Below, one piece after another: positions 1 through 8,404 of a DNA stretch of 9,008 nt; position 1 is the first letter of the stretch; every line of letters begins with the position of its first letter. A program made the position numbers and the translations under genes. Under the pieces are notes generated by a model. The model made no database searches. It saw nothing but the letters and a program-made list of their open reading frames with translations, and had not been told where the DNA came from. This stretch comes from Lachnospiraceae bacterium (GTDB taxonomy: Bacteria > Bacillota > Clostridia > Lachnospirales > Lachnospiraceae), in NCBI GenBank assembly GCA_024684155.1, contig JAIKXK010000031.1, positions 1 through 9,008 on the forward strand, in the 5' to 3' direction.

Positions 1-91
1 CGAGAATTTGGCGTTGGTACAATTCTATCAACTCAGTTTTTAAAACACTTTGGAAGCGGTGATGATGATTATGCAAAGTACATTTTGACTT
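1..91 (+). pseudogene. Inverted duplicate fragment of dptH
   Basis: Read on the plus strand in frame 1, this arm encodes about 30 residues (from REFGVGT to AKYILT) identical to the segment after the DptH Walker B motif. It is the left arm of the fold-back repeat. The frame then runs through the spacer and into the antisense of the other arm, stopping at 208-210, so no functional product is expected. It is either an artefactual copy or the remnant of an inverted duplication. Confidence 0.6.
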
Positions 92-249
92 TTAGCCTCC
101 GTTTTAAAAACGAAGTCTACGTCAGAGTTCTTCAAATCAGAAACGTTATGAACAACCCAAGTCAAAATGTACTTTGCATAATCATCATCACCGCTTCCAA
201 AGTGTTTTAAAAACTGAGTTGATAGAATTGTACCAACGCCAAATTCTCG
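1..249. repeat. Perfect 91 bp inverted repeat (fold-back) at the left edge
   Basis: Bases 1-91 are the exact reverse complement of 159-249, with a 67 bp unique spacer at 92-158. Base 92 and base 158 no longer pair, so the inner boundary is sharp; the outer boundary coincides with the window edge. The right arm and spacer are normal dptH coding sequence (HerA-like C-terminus), while the left arm is a second copy in the opposite orientation. A flawless long palindrome that ends at the edge of the sequence inside a conserved gene is typical of fold-back chimeras from amplification or assembly. A real inverted duplication is possible but less likely, because such palindromes are unstable and this one would destroy the dptH end. 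Confidence 0.97.
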
Positions 250-3200
250 GCCTTCTTTAAGTATTTTTTTCAGTGAAGGGAAGCCTTCACTCATAAAATT
301 ATCAGCTTCATCAACTAAAATCATTTTTGTAATCTGTCGATAATTTCCATCCATCTTACTTGAACCCGCAGCCTGCATTTGTGAATAGAACAAATCCAAA
401 GTAATTGCAACTATCAGGCTTTGTATATCCGCATCATATCCTGATAAATCGATGACAACCACTCCCTGTAACAGTTCAAACAACGACTTGGTATTAGAAG
501 GATTGCTTTCAAATATCTCAAACATATGAAGCTTATCAAGTGCAGCTGATAAAGAATCTCCTTTTTTTATTTCTTCATCATTCATATATAGTTGATATAC
601 CTGCGCAATTGTCGGAGCTTCATTATCCCACGTGTTTTGATCTGCTGGTCTGATACCACTAGCAAAATATGCATCCATAATACATTGTAATAAAGTATTT
701 TGCTGCTTTGGACCTAAATTATATACTTTAGATAACGTATCTTTAAATGCATTTGCAGTATGCGTCGGCAACAATGGTTTAAATACAGCAGATTTAACCA
801 ATGCTAGAGGATTATATGGCAAGTGATAAGGTTTAAGGACTGTTGCGTTAGTCGCCGAAATAAAGTCAGCCTTACTTTCGTTATAATCCCCCTTATAATC
901 AAATATCAATATTCCTAGATCACTACCATCGACATTATGAATCCGTTCGCGATACATTTGAGCTATTAACGACTTCGTAAACTGCGTTTTTCCTGTTCCC
1001 ATTGTTCCAATAATACCAGTATTTGTATGAAATAACTGCGCAGTATCATTTGGTCTCCAAATAATTTCTTTTCCATTCTGTTCATTGGTACCAAATATCA
1101 CTTGCATACAATTATCATCAGTAACTTTTTGATTGTTATCAGCTTCGCTTAGATCATCAACAGTCTTTTCATCATGCTTTTCTACCGATTCATTCCCTTG
1201 CATCACAGGAGCATCTGTTTTTTCAGATATATTTTCGGATTCATTTTCTAATTTATCGGGCTCATCCAGTACTGTAATCTTTAATTTAGACAAATCACCT
1301 GACAAACCTTCAATTTCACATTCATCAAAGAGTAGCAAATCAGCTTCTCTCTTTTCATGAATATCATTATATATATCTGAAACACTCTCCAAGATCAGTC
1401 CAAACTCATCATGTTCAGGCATTTCAATAAAATTAATTGCATTATCTTTAAAAGAAGTTCTTCGTTCTACTAAGCCCTTTCTAAATGACAATACCGCGCC
1501 CTTTCCAAGTAATTCCTGGACATTCTCGGACATATTATATTCTTCATTCAACATTACTTTTCTAAAAGCATCAAGAATTAAAGACCAATCTTGAGAATCA
1601 TCAACATGATACACTTGCATCTTCTTTGCGCTGTTAACAATCATTTGCATGAGGAAATTACGATTTACTCTATATAAAATAGTATTCATAATTTCTCCAC
1701 CCGGATTAAATGCATTATGAAGTCCGTCCGCTGTCGAAGCTGCCTGCTCAAAAGCCTTCTTAATCACCGCCGAATCATTGTTCCCCGTTTTAACCTCAGT
1801 TGGATATAGATATATTTTAGGAATTTCACCGCTCTTATCTAATCCTATAAACAATAAATCATCGCTAGTCGGGCCTTTGTCAAAGCCAAGATTTTTAGCC
1901 GAAAGAACACCTAGATCTTTTGACAAACCTGCTCCCCCCGAAACTCTCAACATCTCCTCAAGTGAAACCGGAATCCATACAATATCTTTATGTTTAAGAA
2001 AAGCCAACATAAACTTAATTGCAGCAACAATACTTATCTTTTCCCTACTGAACGTAGAATCTTTATTACCACGTTTCGACGATACTAACCGCAACAACCA
2101 ATCACCATTAATTGCATTAAAAAGATTAATAATTGTATGAACGTCGTCTACGTTAGCATCAACACCCTTTTCTTTTAAATACTCCTGTATAACCATAGAG
2201 TATTGCTGTGATTTATGAGTTACCGTAATAGCATCATAACCACTACTAGATGTGTATTGATCACTATAATGTATTATCAACAAATCGCTATTTGCCTCTT
2301 TTTCTGTAAAGAAATCTAGATCTACTTTAGGATCAACAAAAACAACCCAATTTGAACTATTATATATATAGTCCATCTTTTCTTCGGCTTTCTCATCTAT
2401 CTGCGTAGAAATGCTCATACCTGAATGATACGGATTTCCCGAAGATTCCACCTGCACAAGAGCATTATATTTAGATGCCAGCTGCGTCAATCCATCTTCT
2501 GATGCATACTTAGTGCCGTATCCGGTCCTATATTTATGTCCATATTTGCTCGAAGGAATACCTGAAAGAATTCCATTAAGCGAAATGCCGGTCTCTATTT
2601 GTGACATTGTAGCTTGCTCTGATGTTATTTCTGACTCCATTTCATAAAAAGATATATGCGCATACTCATAATTCTTTCCATTATCTTTTAAGAAATAACA
2701 CGCGACATTTTTAGATATAATCCCCTCAAGCGTATTCATCGAAGTACCTGTTGCCACAAAAAGCTTTTGTTGCGAAAGGAAATCTTTTAACGATGAATAC
2801 TCTCTAATAACAGAAAAAGCATTTCCATTTACATCATCTGTGTAAATATGTAATTCAAAATTTACAAGTTTATCAACATCAGCATTTTTATTGATTGCAT
2901 GTATAAAGTATTGCGCAATACCTATAAAAACCTCACTACAGTCACCCATATTAATTAAATTAATACGGATTGTTTTATTATTAATATCATCAAAAATGTA
3001 CCTAAAATGCGAAATAAATTCCGATATCTTTTCTTCAACCAATTTAGGAACATATCTTCTACTTCCATGGTATTTTTTGTTTTCAACAGGTGCATAATAC
3101 TTCCATTCCTGTGAAAACAATTGATCTGAAACCTTAAATATGCGCTTGGATCTCTGAATGTATGGAAGAAGATTAACTGAATTAAGTCTATCCATCACGA

Positions 3201-5286
3201 TATCTGACGCAAACTCAATTCCCTTTTCATTTAAAAGCGCCAATTGGTACTTTAAATTCAATGGATGAAACGGGGTAAATAAAATCTCATCCACACTTGC
3301 ACCTACTGTTATAGTTCCCAAAAGTAGAGCATTTTCTTGTTCTTCGCTTAAATTCTGTCCATCGGTAAGATCCTCAAAAGCGGCATCAAAAGCCCTCAAA
3401 TACTTTTTTACCGGATCTAATAATGTACTACCTAAATATGCCAATGTAGGAATTGTTTTCGCGTCAGCAAAAGCATCTAGTAACTCTCCATATGCTTGGT
3501 TCAATTCATTAGGAAGTTTTAGTGTAGTCTCCTCAATATTAACTACATCTGTTATATAAAATCTCTTTATATGCCCAGCACGTAGTTTCTTAGAAACAAT
3601 CATTTCCTCAATACGCAGTTCTCTAAGCAGATTAGCCTTTGCAAAGTATTCTTGCGAATCAGAAAAAATAGCATCATTTACGAACTCAAAGCTTCTTTTC
3701 TGTGCAAACTTATCTCGTAATATCTTCCGCCCAATAATTTCAACACTCTTTGTTTCATCTGGAAAAAATACAAATGGAACGATAACTCCTGCAAAATTAA
3801 TAGCAATATTAATCCCACTACCAAAATTAGCCAACTCTTCCTCGGACGAATAAATAAGCAGGCGTTCTCCAATCATACACTGATATATTTCGTTATCATC
3901 GAGTTTACATGATACTATTTTTTCCGCATTTGAATTGAACACAGTATTTGAACTTATCCCAGCAAGTTTAATCCTAGAATTCTTTTTATTCCTTTTATAA
4001 TCAATTGTAAAACTATGTTTTACAGTATCATATATAAACTGAGGCAAAATATCGATTATACATATTTTAAAAACATATGTAATATTGTTCGTTTCATCCT
4101 TAATATCTATTCTATGAAAGGAAATATCGTTGCGTTTAAACTCAAACTCTATATCCTTTCCATTCTTCTTATATGTGGTATCATCTGATGATATACCACT
4201 ATTTGAAATTCGAGAATTACACGAAACATTCATATGAATAGTTTCGAAATGATTCGAATTAAAAATCAATACATTTTTAGTTCTTTTCTTGGCAGTCTGC
4301 GAACCTTCATTCCTGATTATTATTTCAGTATCATCAAAAGCTTGTATCGGCACATCCGCATAAAAAGATATATCCTCATTATTTATCTTCAAAGGATTAT
4401 CCATTTTTGCTTGCTTACGTTCCATCGCTGCTAACAATTCAGCATAGGAAAAAACACGGCTCCAATTTTCTCCCTCTTCTTTATATGCTTTTTCTATTTT
4501 TAAAATTATATTATCTTCAAATAGTTTACTTAAATCACCTTCAACATTACCAAACCTGATACTACGATCTACTTTTTCATACAATTCGTTATTCTCTTTG
4601 ATTTTCTTATCAATCAATGAATTTCCAGATGTTTGATATTCTGATTTACCATCCACAGCAAAAAGTCTAAATGAAGCATAATTGTCTTTCTCAATCTTCC
4701 CACTACTCATAATTGACAAAAGATCTTTATACTCATACAAAGATGCCTTATCGCTAAATACATCCGAATCTCTACGACTCAATTCAAAACTAAGAATTCT
4801 CTTTTCCGCATTAGTTAATTGAGTGCTCTCATCTACCATGGTCCTAATTTCAGCCATCAAGTTATCTGCATAAAATGGCATTCCTTTTGATGCCATATCT
4901 CTAGAACCACTCTTTGCACTATCAATCGGATTAGATGAAATCATTAATAATGGCATTTGTTCATCATTAGCAGCATTTCGTAATGTTGCACACAAAAAGT
5001 CATTTGTCATTCCATCGATCTGCGCCGCAATAATAACCTCATCATCAACCAACTTTAATGTATAGGTTACATAATCAGTCCCATCGCCGCAGTGAAAAAC
5101 ATATTTTCCAATCGCTTCATTTTTTTCTGCAACATTTTTCAATGCTTTTGCAACTTCAGTCACCATTTCTTCATCATCGAGTTTAAGACAAAAGCTTTCA
5201 CCTCTTAGCAATGAACCTTCGCCCGCTGATGTTTGAAAAAAACTGTATATTTTTTTTGCTATAAAATCATAAAATTCGTTTAACAT
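40..5286 (-). CDS. dptH: DptH, phosphorothioation-dependent restriction protein with HerA-like ATPase (3' end broken by fold-back)
   Basis: DptH is the giant subunit of the DptFGH restriction complex that acts on DNA lacking phosphorothioate marks. Residue numbers count from the ATG at 5286. The first ~1100 residues have no motif I recognise. A D-(x20)-EVK signature (D1143, E1164, K1166) followed by TG looks like a PD-(D/E)xK nuclease core. Residues ~1340-1392 are an acidic, low-complexity linker. A HerA/VirB4-type ATPase follows: Walker A GTMGTGKT at 1427-1434, Walker B MILVDEAD at 1655-1662, then the LSTQ motif. Three in-frame starts exist: GTG 5301, ATG 5295 and ATG 5286. I prefer 5286 because GGGGA lies 8 nt upstream; it overlaps dptG by 20 nt. 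Authentic sequence ends near residue 1732. The last 16 residues, beginning SQNVLC, are antisense of the repeat arm, so the true C-terminus is missing. The family call is firm from gene order and motifs; the nuclease is inference. Confidence 0.9.
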   Translation of the reverse strand: MLNEFYDFIAKKIYSFFQTSAGEGSLLRGESFCLKLDDEEMVTEVAKALKNVAEKNEAIGKYVFHCGDGTDYVTYTLKLVDDEVIIAAQIDGMTNDFLCATLRNAANDEQMPLLMISSNPIDSAKSGSRDMASKGMPFYADNLMAEIRTMVDESTQLTNAEKRILSFELSRRDSDVFSDKASLYEYKDLLSIMSSGKIEKDNYASFRLFAVDGKSEYQTSGNSLIDKKIKENNELYEKVDRSIRFGNVEGDLSKLFEDNIILKIEKAYKEEGENWSRVFSYAELLAAMERKQAKMDNPLKINNEDISFYADVPIQAFDDTEIIIRNEGSQTAKKRTKNVLIFNSNHFETIHMNVSCNSRISNSGISSDDTTYKKNGKDIEFEFKRNDISFHRIDIKDETNNITYVFKICIIDILPQFIYDTVKHSFTIDYKRNKKNSRIKLAGISSNTVFNSNAEKIVSCKLDDNEIYQCMIGERLLIYSSEEELANFGSGINIAINFAGVIVPFVFFPDETKSVEIIGRKILRDKFAQKRSFEFVNDAIFSDSQEYFAKANLLRELRIEEMIVSKKLRAGHIKRFYITDVVNIEETTLKLPNELNQAYGELLDAFADAKTIPTLAYLGSTLLDPVKKYLRAFDAAFEDLTDGQNLSEEQENALLLGTITVGASVDEILFTPFHPLNLKYQLALLNEKGIEFASDIVMDRLNSVNLLPYIQRSKRIFKVSDQLFSQEWKYYAPVENKKYHGSRRYVPKLVEEKISEFISHFRYIFDDINNKTIRINLINMGDCSEVFIGIAQYFIHAINKNADVDKLVNFELHIYTDDVNGNAFSVIREYSSLKDFLSQQKLFVATGTSMNTLEGIISKNVACYFLKDNGKNYEYAHISFYEMESEITSEQATMSQIETGISLNGILSGIPSSKYGHKYRTGYGTKYASEDGLTQLASKYNALVQVESSGNPYHSGMSISTQIDEKAEEKMDYIYNSSNWVVFVDPKVDLDFFTEKEANSDLLIIHYSDQYTSSSGYDAITVTHKSQQYSMVIQEYLKEKGVDANVDDVHTIINLFNAINGDWLLRLVSSKRGNKDSTFSREKISIVAAIKFMLAFLKHKDIVWIPVSLEEMLRVSGGAGLSKDLGVLSAKNLGFDKGPTSDDLLFIGLDKSGEIPKIYLYPTEVKTGNNDSAVIKKAFEQAASTADGLHNAFNPGGEIMNTILYRVNRNFLMQMIVNSAKKMQVYHVDDSQDWSLILDAFRKVMLNEEYNMSENVQELLGKGAVLSFRKGLVERRTSFKDNAINFIEMPEHDEFGLILESVSDIYNDIHEKREADLLLFDECEIEGLSGDLSKLKITVLDEPDKLENESENISEKTDAPVMQGNESVEKHDEKTVDDLSEADNNQKVTDDNCMQVIFGTNEQNGKEIIWRPNDTAQLFHTNTGIIGTMGTGKTQFTKSLIAQMYRERIHNVDGSDLGILIFDYKGDYNESKADFISATNATVLKPYHLPYNPLALVKSAVFKPLLPTHTANAFKDTLSKVYNLGPKQQNTLLQCIMDAYFASGIRPADQNTWDNEAPTIAQVYQLYMNDEEIKKGDSLSAALDKLHMFEIFESNPSNTKSLFELLQGVVVIDLSGYDADIQSLIVAITLDLFYSQMQAAGSSKMDGNYRQITKMILVDEADNFMSEGFPSLKKILKEGREFGVGTILSTQFLKHFGSGDDDYAKYILTWVVHNVSDLKNSDVDFVFKTEAKSQNVLCIIIITASKVF
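1789..1863 (-). other. Candidate PD-(D/E)xK nuclease-like core within dptH
   Basis: The translated segment reads DDLLFIGLD, a short turn, then IYLYPTEVKTG. This is an acidic residue opening one beta-strand and an E-x-K closing the next hydrophobic strand, the spacing expected of the PD-(D/E)xK phosphodiesterase fold. A helical stretch (SAVIKKAFEQA) follows, as it should. The motif is seen directly; the fold assignment is inference without a structure or profile search. Confidence 0.55.
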
Positions 5287-6670
5287 ATTGTGCATCCCCA
5301 CTGTCGCTCTTCTTATCTATTAGATTCAGTTTTGTAAAGAAATCCTGAAGATACTCTTTTGATGTATTATCTAAATATATTCCTCGTTTTTCGTATTCTT
5401 TATATAGATCATTTAGGCGTATTTTTTCTTCATCACGTAAACATATTTTAGTAAGAAATATTACATCTCTTTCTGTAAGGTTTAGAACCAAACCTGATTT
5501 TTTCCTATTCTTTACCCATCTATATTTACAAAATTCAGAGAATTTCTCATTGTAAAACTGATCAGCTCTTTTTCTATCTGTTCCCTGAAATTGAGCTTGA
5601 ACACATTTAAACAAATGCGTAATCGCTTGATCCGTTTTAGAAACCCCTGGTGTATACGGTATGTTATCAAACCCTTTAAAATCACCAACAAATGAACAGT
5701 ATGTTTGTTCCGCCTTCTTTATCTCTACTGCAATTTCATCATCATTAGTTTGTGACATTTGAACTAATGAAATATAGTCAAGCATCTCATTCGTCGTTGT
5801 TTGATTCAATATTTCAAGTGTAATTGCGTGAGCAAACATATGATTAATATTCTCTTGCAGATTTTCCCAACCTTCTATACAACATTTTCGATTTTTGCTT
5901 ACCTTTTCCCAATCAAGAGCAAAATATAGATTAACCTTTTGGTCCCGGTTTCCAGCGCCAAATTGATCCAGTATAAAACAAGTTTGAGAAACATAATACA
6001 AATAGTAGACTGCAAATAAATTAGATAAATCTTCAAGAGAAGTCATTCCTGATTCAAGCATATACTCGAAATCAGCTTTAAATATATCCTGAATTCCTCT
6101 TTTTACCACAAAATATGGTTTATATGCCTCAGCTTCAACAACAGTCTTATTCTCTATTGCACTAATGACCATATCTTCTAGAACATTGAATTGATGCTTT
6201 TCTTTTGCCTGTTCTATTCTCTCGCAAACCTGATCATCAATTTCCATCACCGAATATATAAAATGAGCTAAATTATCTGCACTTTTATTGTTTGACGATG
6301 TCTGATAGGGATATAATCCAAGATTGTCTGCCACAAAGTTTTCTCCCACAAAGAAAAAACTTTGTATCATATCCTTAAAATAGTCCCAATCTTGTTCATC
6401 AAGCTCTACTTCTTCTCTCAAGGCTTTACACAAATCATCAAATGTAATAGGTTCTGCAACTTTATTAGCTGCTTCTCTAAAAAATCCACTTACAATATCA
6501 GATAATTCGGTTACAATTGGCGCTTGTGATTTTCCAGATGCTTTAAAAGGAAATAACTTAAACTTTCCATCCGGCTTATGTGTCAATCTAATAGAATCCA
6601 TAGATTTTGAATCATCAGTTTTTGCGTTAAAACTCTCTATAAACGTTTGCTCATCAAATAAATAATCCAT
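5267..6670 (-). CDS. dptG: DptG, phosphorothioation-dependent restriction protein
   Basis: This 467-residue acidic protein is the middle gene of the dptF-dptG-dptH operon and the middle subunit of the restriction complex. I see no P-loop, nuclease motif, signal peptide or membrane segment. The residues are largely consistent with a helical, soluble protein. The last ~70 residues (about 397-467) alternate helix-like segments and finish with a 'LNLIDKKSDSG...YVKRIL' hairpin, the layout of a winged-helix domain. This could contact DNA or a partner. The ATG at 6670 lies 2 nt after the dptF stop and has AGGGTGG 7 nt upstream. The 3' end overlaps dptH by 20 nt, implying coupled translation. The name rests on operon position, length and the identity of both neighbours. 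Its biochemical role is not evident from the sequence. Confidence 0.87.
   Translation of the reverse strand: MDYLFDEQTFIESFNAKTDDSKSMDSIRLTHKPDGKFKLFPFKASGKSQAPIVTELSDIVSGFFREAANKVAEPITFDDLCKALREEVELDEQDWDYFKDMIQSFFFVGENFVADNLGLYPYQTSSNNKSADNLAHFIYSVMEIDDQVCERIEQAKEKHQFNVLEDMVISAIENKTVVEAEAYKPYFVVKRGIQDIFKADFEYMLESGMTSLEDLSNLFAVYYLYYVSQTCFILDQFGAGNRDQKVNLYFALDWEKVSKNRKCCIEGWENLQENINHMFAHAITLEILNQTTTNEMLDYISLVQMSQTNDDEIAVEIKKAEQTYCSFVGDFKGFDNIPYTPGVSKTDQAITHLFKCVQAQFQGTDRKRADQFYNEKFSEFCKYRWVKNRKKSGLVLNLTERDVIFLTKICLRDEEKIRLNDLYKEYEKRGIYLDNTSKEYLQDFFTKLNLIDKKSDSGDAQYVKRIL
5295..5299 (-). promoter_or_regulatory. Ribosome binding site that selects the dptH start
   Basis: GGGGA sits 8 nt before the ATG at 5286, inside the dptG coding region. 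It is the reason for preferring 5286 over the upstream GTG (5301) and ATG (5295), which would place this purine run at or against the start codon. Confidence 0.5.
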
Positions 6671-6672
6671 CT

Positions 6673-8394
6673 CTATACCACCCTAAACTTATAGCCAAAT
6701 TGTCCTGAAGAAATTGTCGTTTTTTTGCCATTCGGCATAACAATCGTTACCTGCTTATTCAGATTACCTGTCTGTAAAACTCTCTCTACAAAACTTATAA
6801 AATCAGCATGATTATTTCTATCATCTGCAGTCTGAATATAGCCTTTATTCAATCTATACAATAAGTCATATAACGCATAATCTATATCTAAGTTAATCAC
6901 ATCATCATGACTGCCATCAAAAGAAGCTATAATAGATGGAATAAAACGCTGTAGTTCATTTTCTCCCGCTTGTTCTGGAATCAAATTCAAATTAGGTTCA
7001 AACTGTACCGATTCATAAACTGAGAAACCTCCATGCTTATTATCTAAGCAAAGATTTCCATCCTCATCACTTCCACACCACTGTGTAACAGCTTTTTCTA
7101 TCATCCCATATAGATTCCCTAATTTTTTACCAAACCCCGAATTATAGAAATATAAATCTTTTAAATATCCACTATAGATTTCATCATCTTTGGATTTATT
7201 ATCTACCGCCTTTTCTCTTACCATAAGGTTGAAAACAGCTGATTTCAATGTCCTATCCAAATTGATTCTATTAACCATTCCTGCTTCACATAAAACTTGC
7301 TTATACGGTGAATCTAAAAATGAATCTATGATCTCATTCGTAACATCCGCACTAACATAGTAAGAAATAGCCTCTTCATCTGCAGCTTCACTTCTAGCTA
7401 ATAATGGATCATATAAACTTAACGTATTCATTAATGTAGTAACGTCCATTGAATCAAACAGCAACGATGGGGTAATTTGTCTCATAAATTCACGCAAATA
7501 CGATGTCTCATCAGACTGTAAGGATTGAAATTTTGTATAACTAAAATCTTGCGCTACAACAATATTATAGATAAAGTTTAATATTTCACGAGTCGTAAGA
7601 ATTGTTTTATCTTTGATAATTGTTTCTACCAATAGATTTGCAATATATTTTCTTCTACTCTCTGAGCACAAAAACTCATAATTCATCTTCACTGGGCACT
7701 TTTTAGATAATGGACATTCAGCACATGTTTCACTATATGCCATATAAAAAATATTATCTGGGTTATACGAAAAGACTTTCGAAAAAATATCTTCAATATA
7801 TCCTGCATGTACACCGTTTTCTGTCAAACTATACATGTGGTAATCAGAAAAGCTCACATGCTGAAAATGACTCTTTTCATCATAATCATTCATGTTCACT
7901 TGTGTTGTTAATATATTAGTCTCATCTACATATTTGCGAAGCAATGAGTATTCCGCACGATAATCTGATTCTACGAAATTACTCAAAACGCCAAGATTGA
8001 TTGCCAATATAACGTTCTGTCCTGGTTTTTCTAAATTATCATCTTTAAATGCGTTTAGTAATTCATTAAGAGTTTCAATCGCTGTTTTTGAAGGCGCGCT
8101 ACTTTCAGTAGCATCATTAAAAATCTTATAATCCTTTATCAAATGTTCTTCATCGGCATTTTTTAAATATGATAGCAAATGCGATTTTCCATCCCCCGCA
8201 CTTCCGCATAATAAGACCAACGTCTTTTTGCCAGAATCATTAACAGATCGCAATATATTCTTCAAGTCAGATTCTGCCGCACGAACAACATGCATATAAT
8301 CTTTAAATGAATCGAACTTTTCTGTATTGTCTATAGAATCACTTGATGACTTTTTTAATCTATTAAAAGCTTTTGATAATTTGCAATTATCCAT
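6673..8394 (-). CDS. dptF: DptF, P-loop ATPase of the phosphorothioation-dependent restriction complex
   Basis: DptF is the first structural subunit of DptFGH, which restricts DNA lacking Dnd sulfur marks. The 573-residue product opens with a short charged helical region, then a clear Walker A, GSAGDGKSH at residues 64-72, after a hydrophobic strand (KTLVLLC). A second hydrophobic strand, NVILAINLG (about 127-135), occupies the Walker B position but ends in N rather than D/E. Four cysteines at 224, 227, 233 and 243 (C-x2-C-x5-C-x9-C) could bind a metal. There is no membrane segment or nuclease motif that I recognise. I chose the ATG at 8394 because GAGGG lies 5 nt upstream. A GTG at 8406 overlaps the regulator stop as GTGA and would add four residues (577), but it has no Shine-Dalgarno. 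dptG starts 2 nt after the stop. The identification is supported by the DptG and DptH neighbours. Confidence 0.9.
   Translation of the reverse strand: MDNCKLSKAFNRLKKSSSDSIDNTEKFDSFKDYMHVVRAAESDLKNILRSVNDSGKKTLVLLCGSAGDGKSHLLSYLKNADEEHLIKDYKIFNDATESSAPSKTAIETLNELLNAFKDDNLEKPGQNVILAINLGVLSNFVESDYRAEYSLLRKYVDETNILTTQVNMNDYDEKSHFQHVSFSDYHMYSLTENGVHAGYIEDIFSKVFSYNPDNIFYMAYSETCAECPLSKKCPVKMNYEFLCSESRRKYIANLLVETIIKDKTILTTREILNFIYNIVVAQDFSYTKFQSLQSDETSYLREFMRQITPSLLFDSMDVTTLMNTLSLYDPLLARSEAADEEAISYYVSADVTNEIIDSFLDSPYKQVLCEAGMVNRINLDRTLKSAVFNLMVREKAVDNKSKDDEIYSGYLKDLYFYNSGFGKKLGNLYGMIEKAVTQWCGSDEDGNLCLDNKHGGFSVYESVQFEPNLNLIPEQAGENELQRFIPSIIASFDGSHDDVINLDIDYALYDLLYRLNKGYIQTADDRNNHADFISFVERVLQTGNLNKQVTIVMPNGKKTTISSGQFGYKFRVV
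6678..6684 (-). promoter_or_regulatory. Ribosome binding site of dptG
   Basis: AGGGTGG lies 7 nt before the dptG ATG at 6670 and is embedded in the last codons of dptF (KFRVV-stop). Ribosomes finishing dptF would end next to it, which fits translational coupling. Confidence 0.55.
7666..7725 (-). other. Four-cysteine cluster within dptF
   Basis: Cysteines at residues 224, 227, 233 and 243 lie in a lysine- and proline-bearing loop (TCAECPLSKKCPVK). The spacing C-x2-C-x5-C-x9-C resembles zinc-ribbon or Fe-S ligand sets. The cysteines are seen directly; metal binding is inference. Confidence 0.5.
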
Positions 8395-8399
8395 TTCAA

Positions 8400-8404
8400 C
8401 CCTC
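8400..8404 (-). promoter_or_regulatory. Ribosome binding site that selects the dptF start
   Basis: GAGGG lies 5 nt before the ATG at 8394 and overlaps the stop codon of the HTH gene (8403-8405). The alternative GTG at 8406 lacks any purine-rich site upstream, so this site favours the ATG and links translation of dptF to that of the regulator. Confidence 0.55.

Noticed and set aside
40..91. Hydrophobic C-terminus of DptH (NVLCIIIITA) as a membrane anchor
   Set aside because: These codons lie in the left arm of the fold-back and are the antisense of the GSGDDDYAK segment, so they are not evolved protein sequence.
1..249. Invertible phase-variation switch
   Set aside because: Invertible segments have recombinase-recognised repeats flanking a promoter or alternative gene end. 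Here the arms are plain coding sequence of the same gene, the 67 bp loop is dptH coding sequence, and no recombinase is nearby.
1778..2140. 120-codon plus-strand open frame, and similar ones at 1133-1360, 2891-3097, 4234-4434 and 7710-7919
   Set aside because: All lie antisense to well-supported dptH or dptF coding sequence, and lack ribosome binding sites and recognisable domains.
3678..3872. 64-codon minus-strand frame within dptH
   Set aside because: It is an out-of-frame overlap inside dptH with no start signal; the long frame is clearly the coding one.
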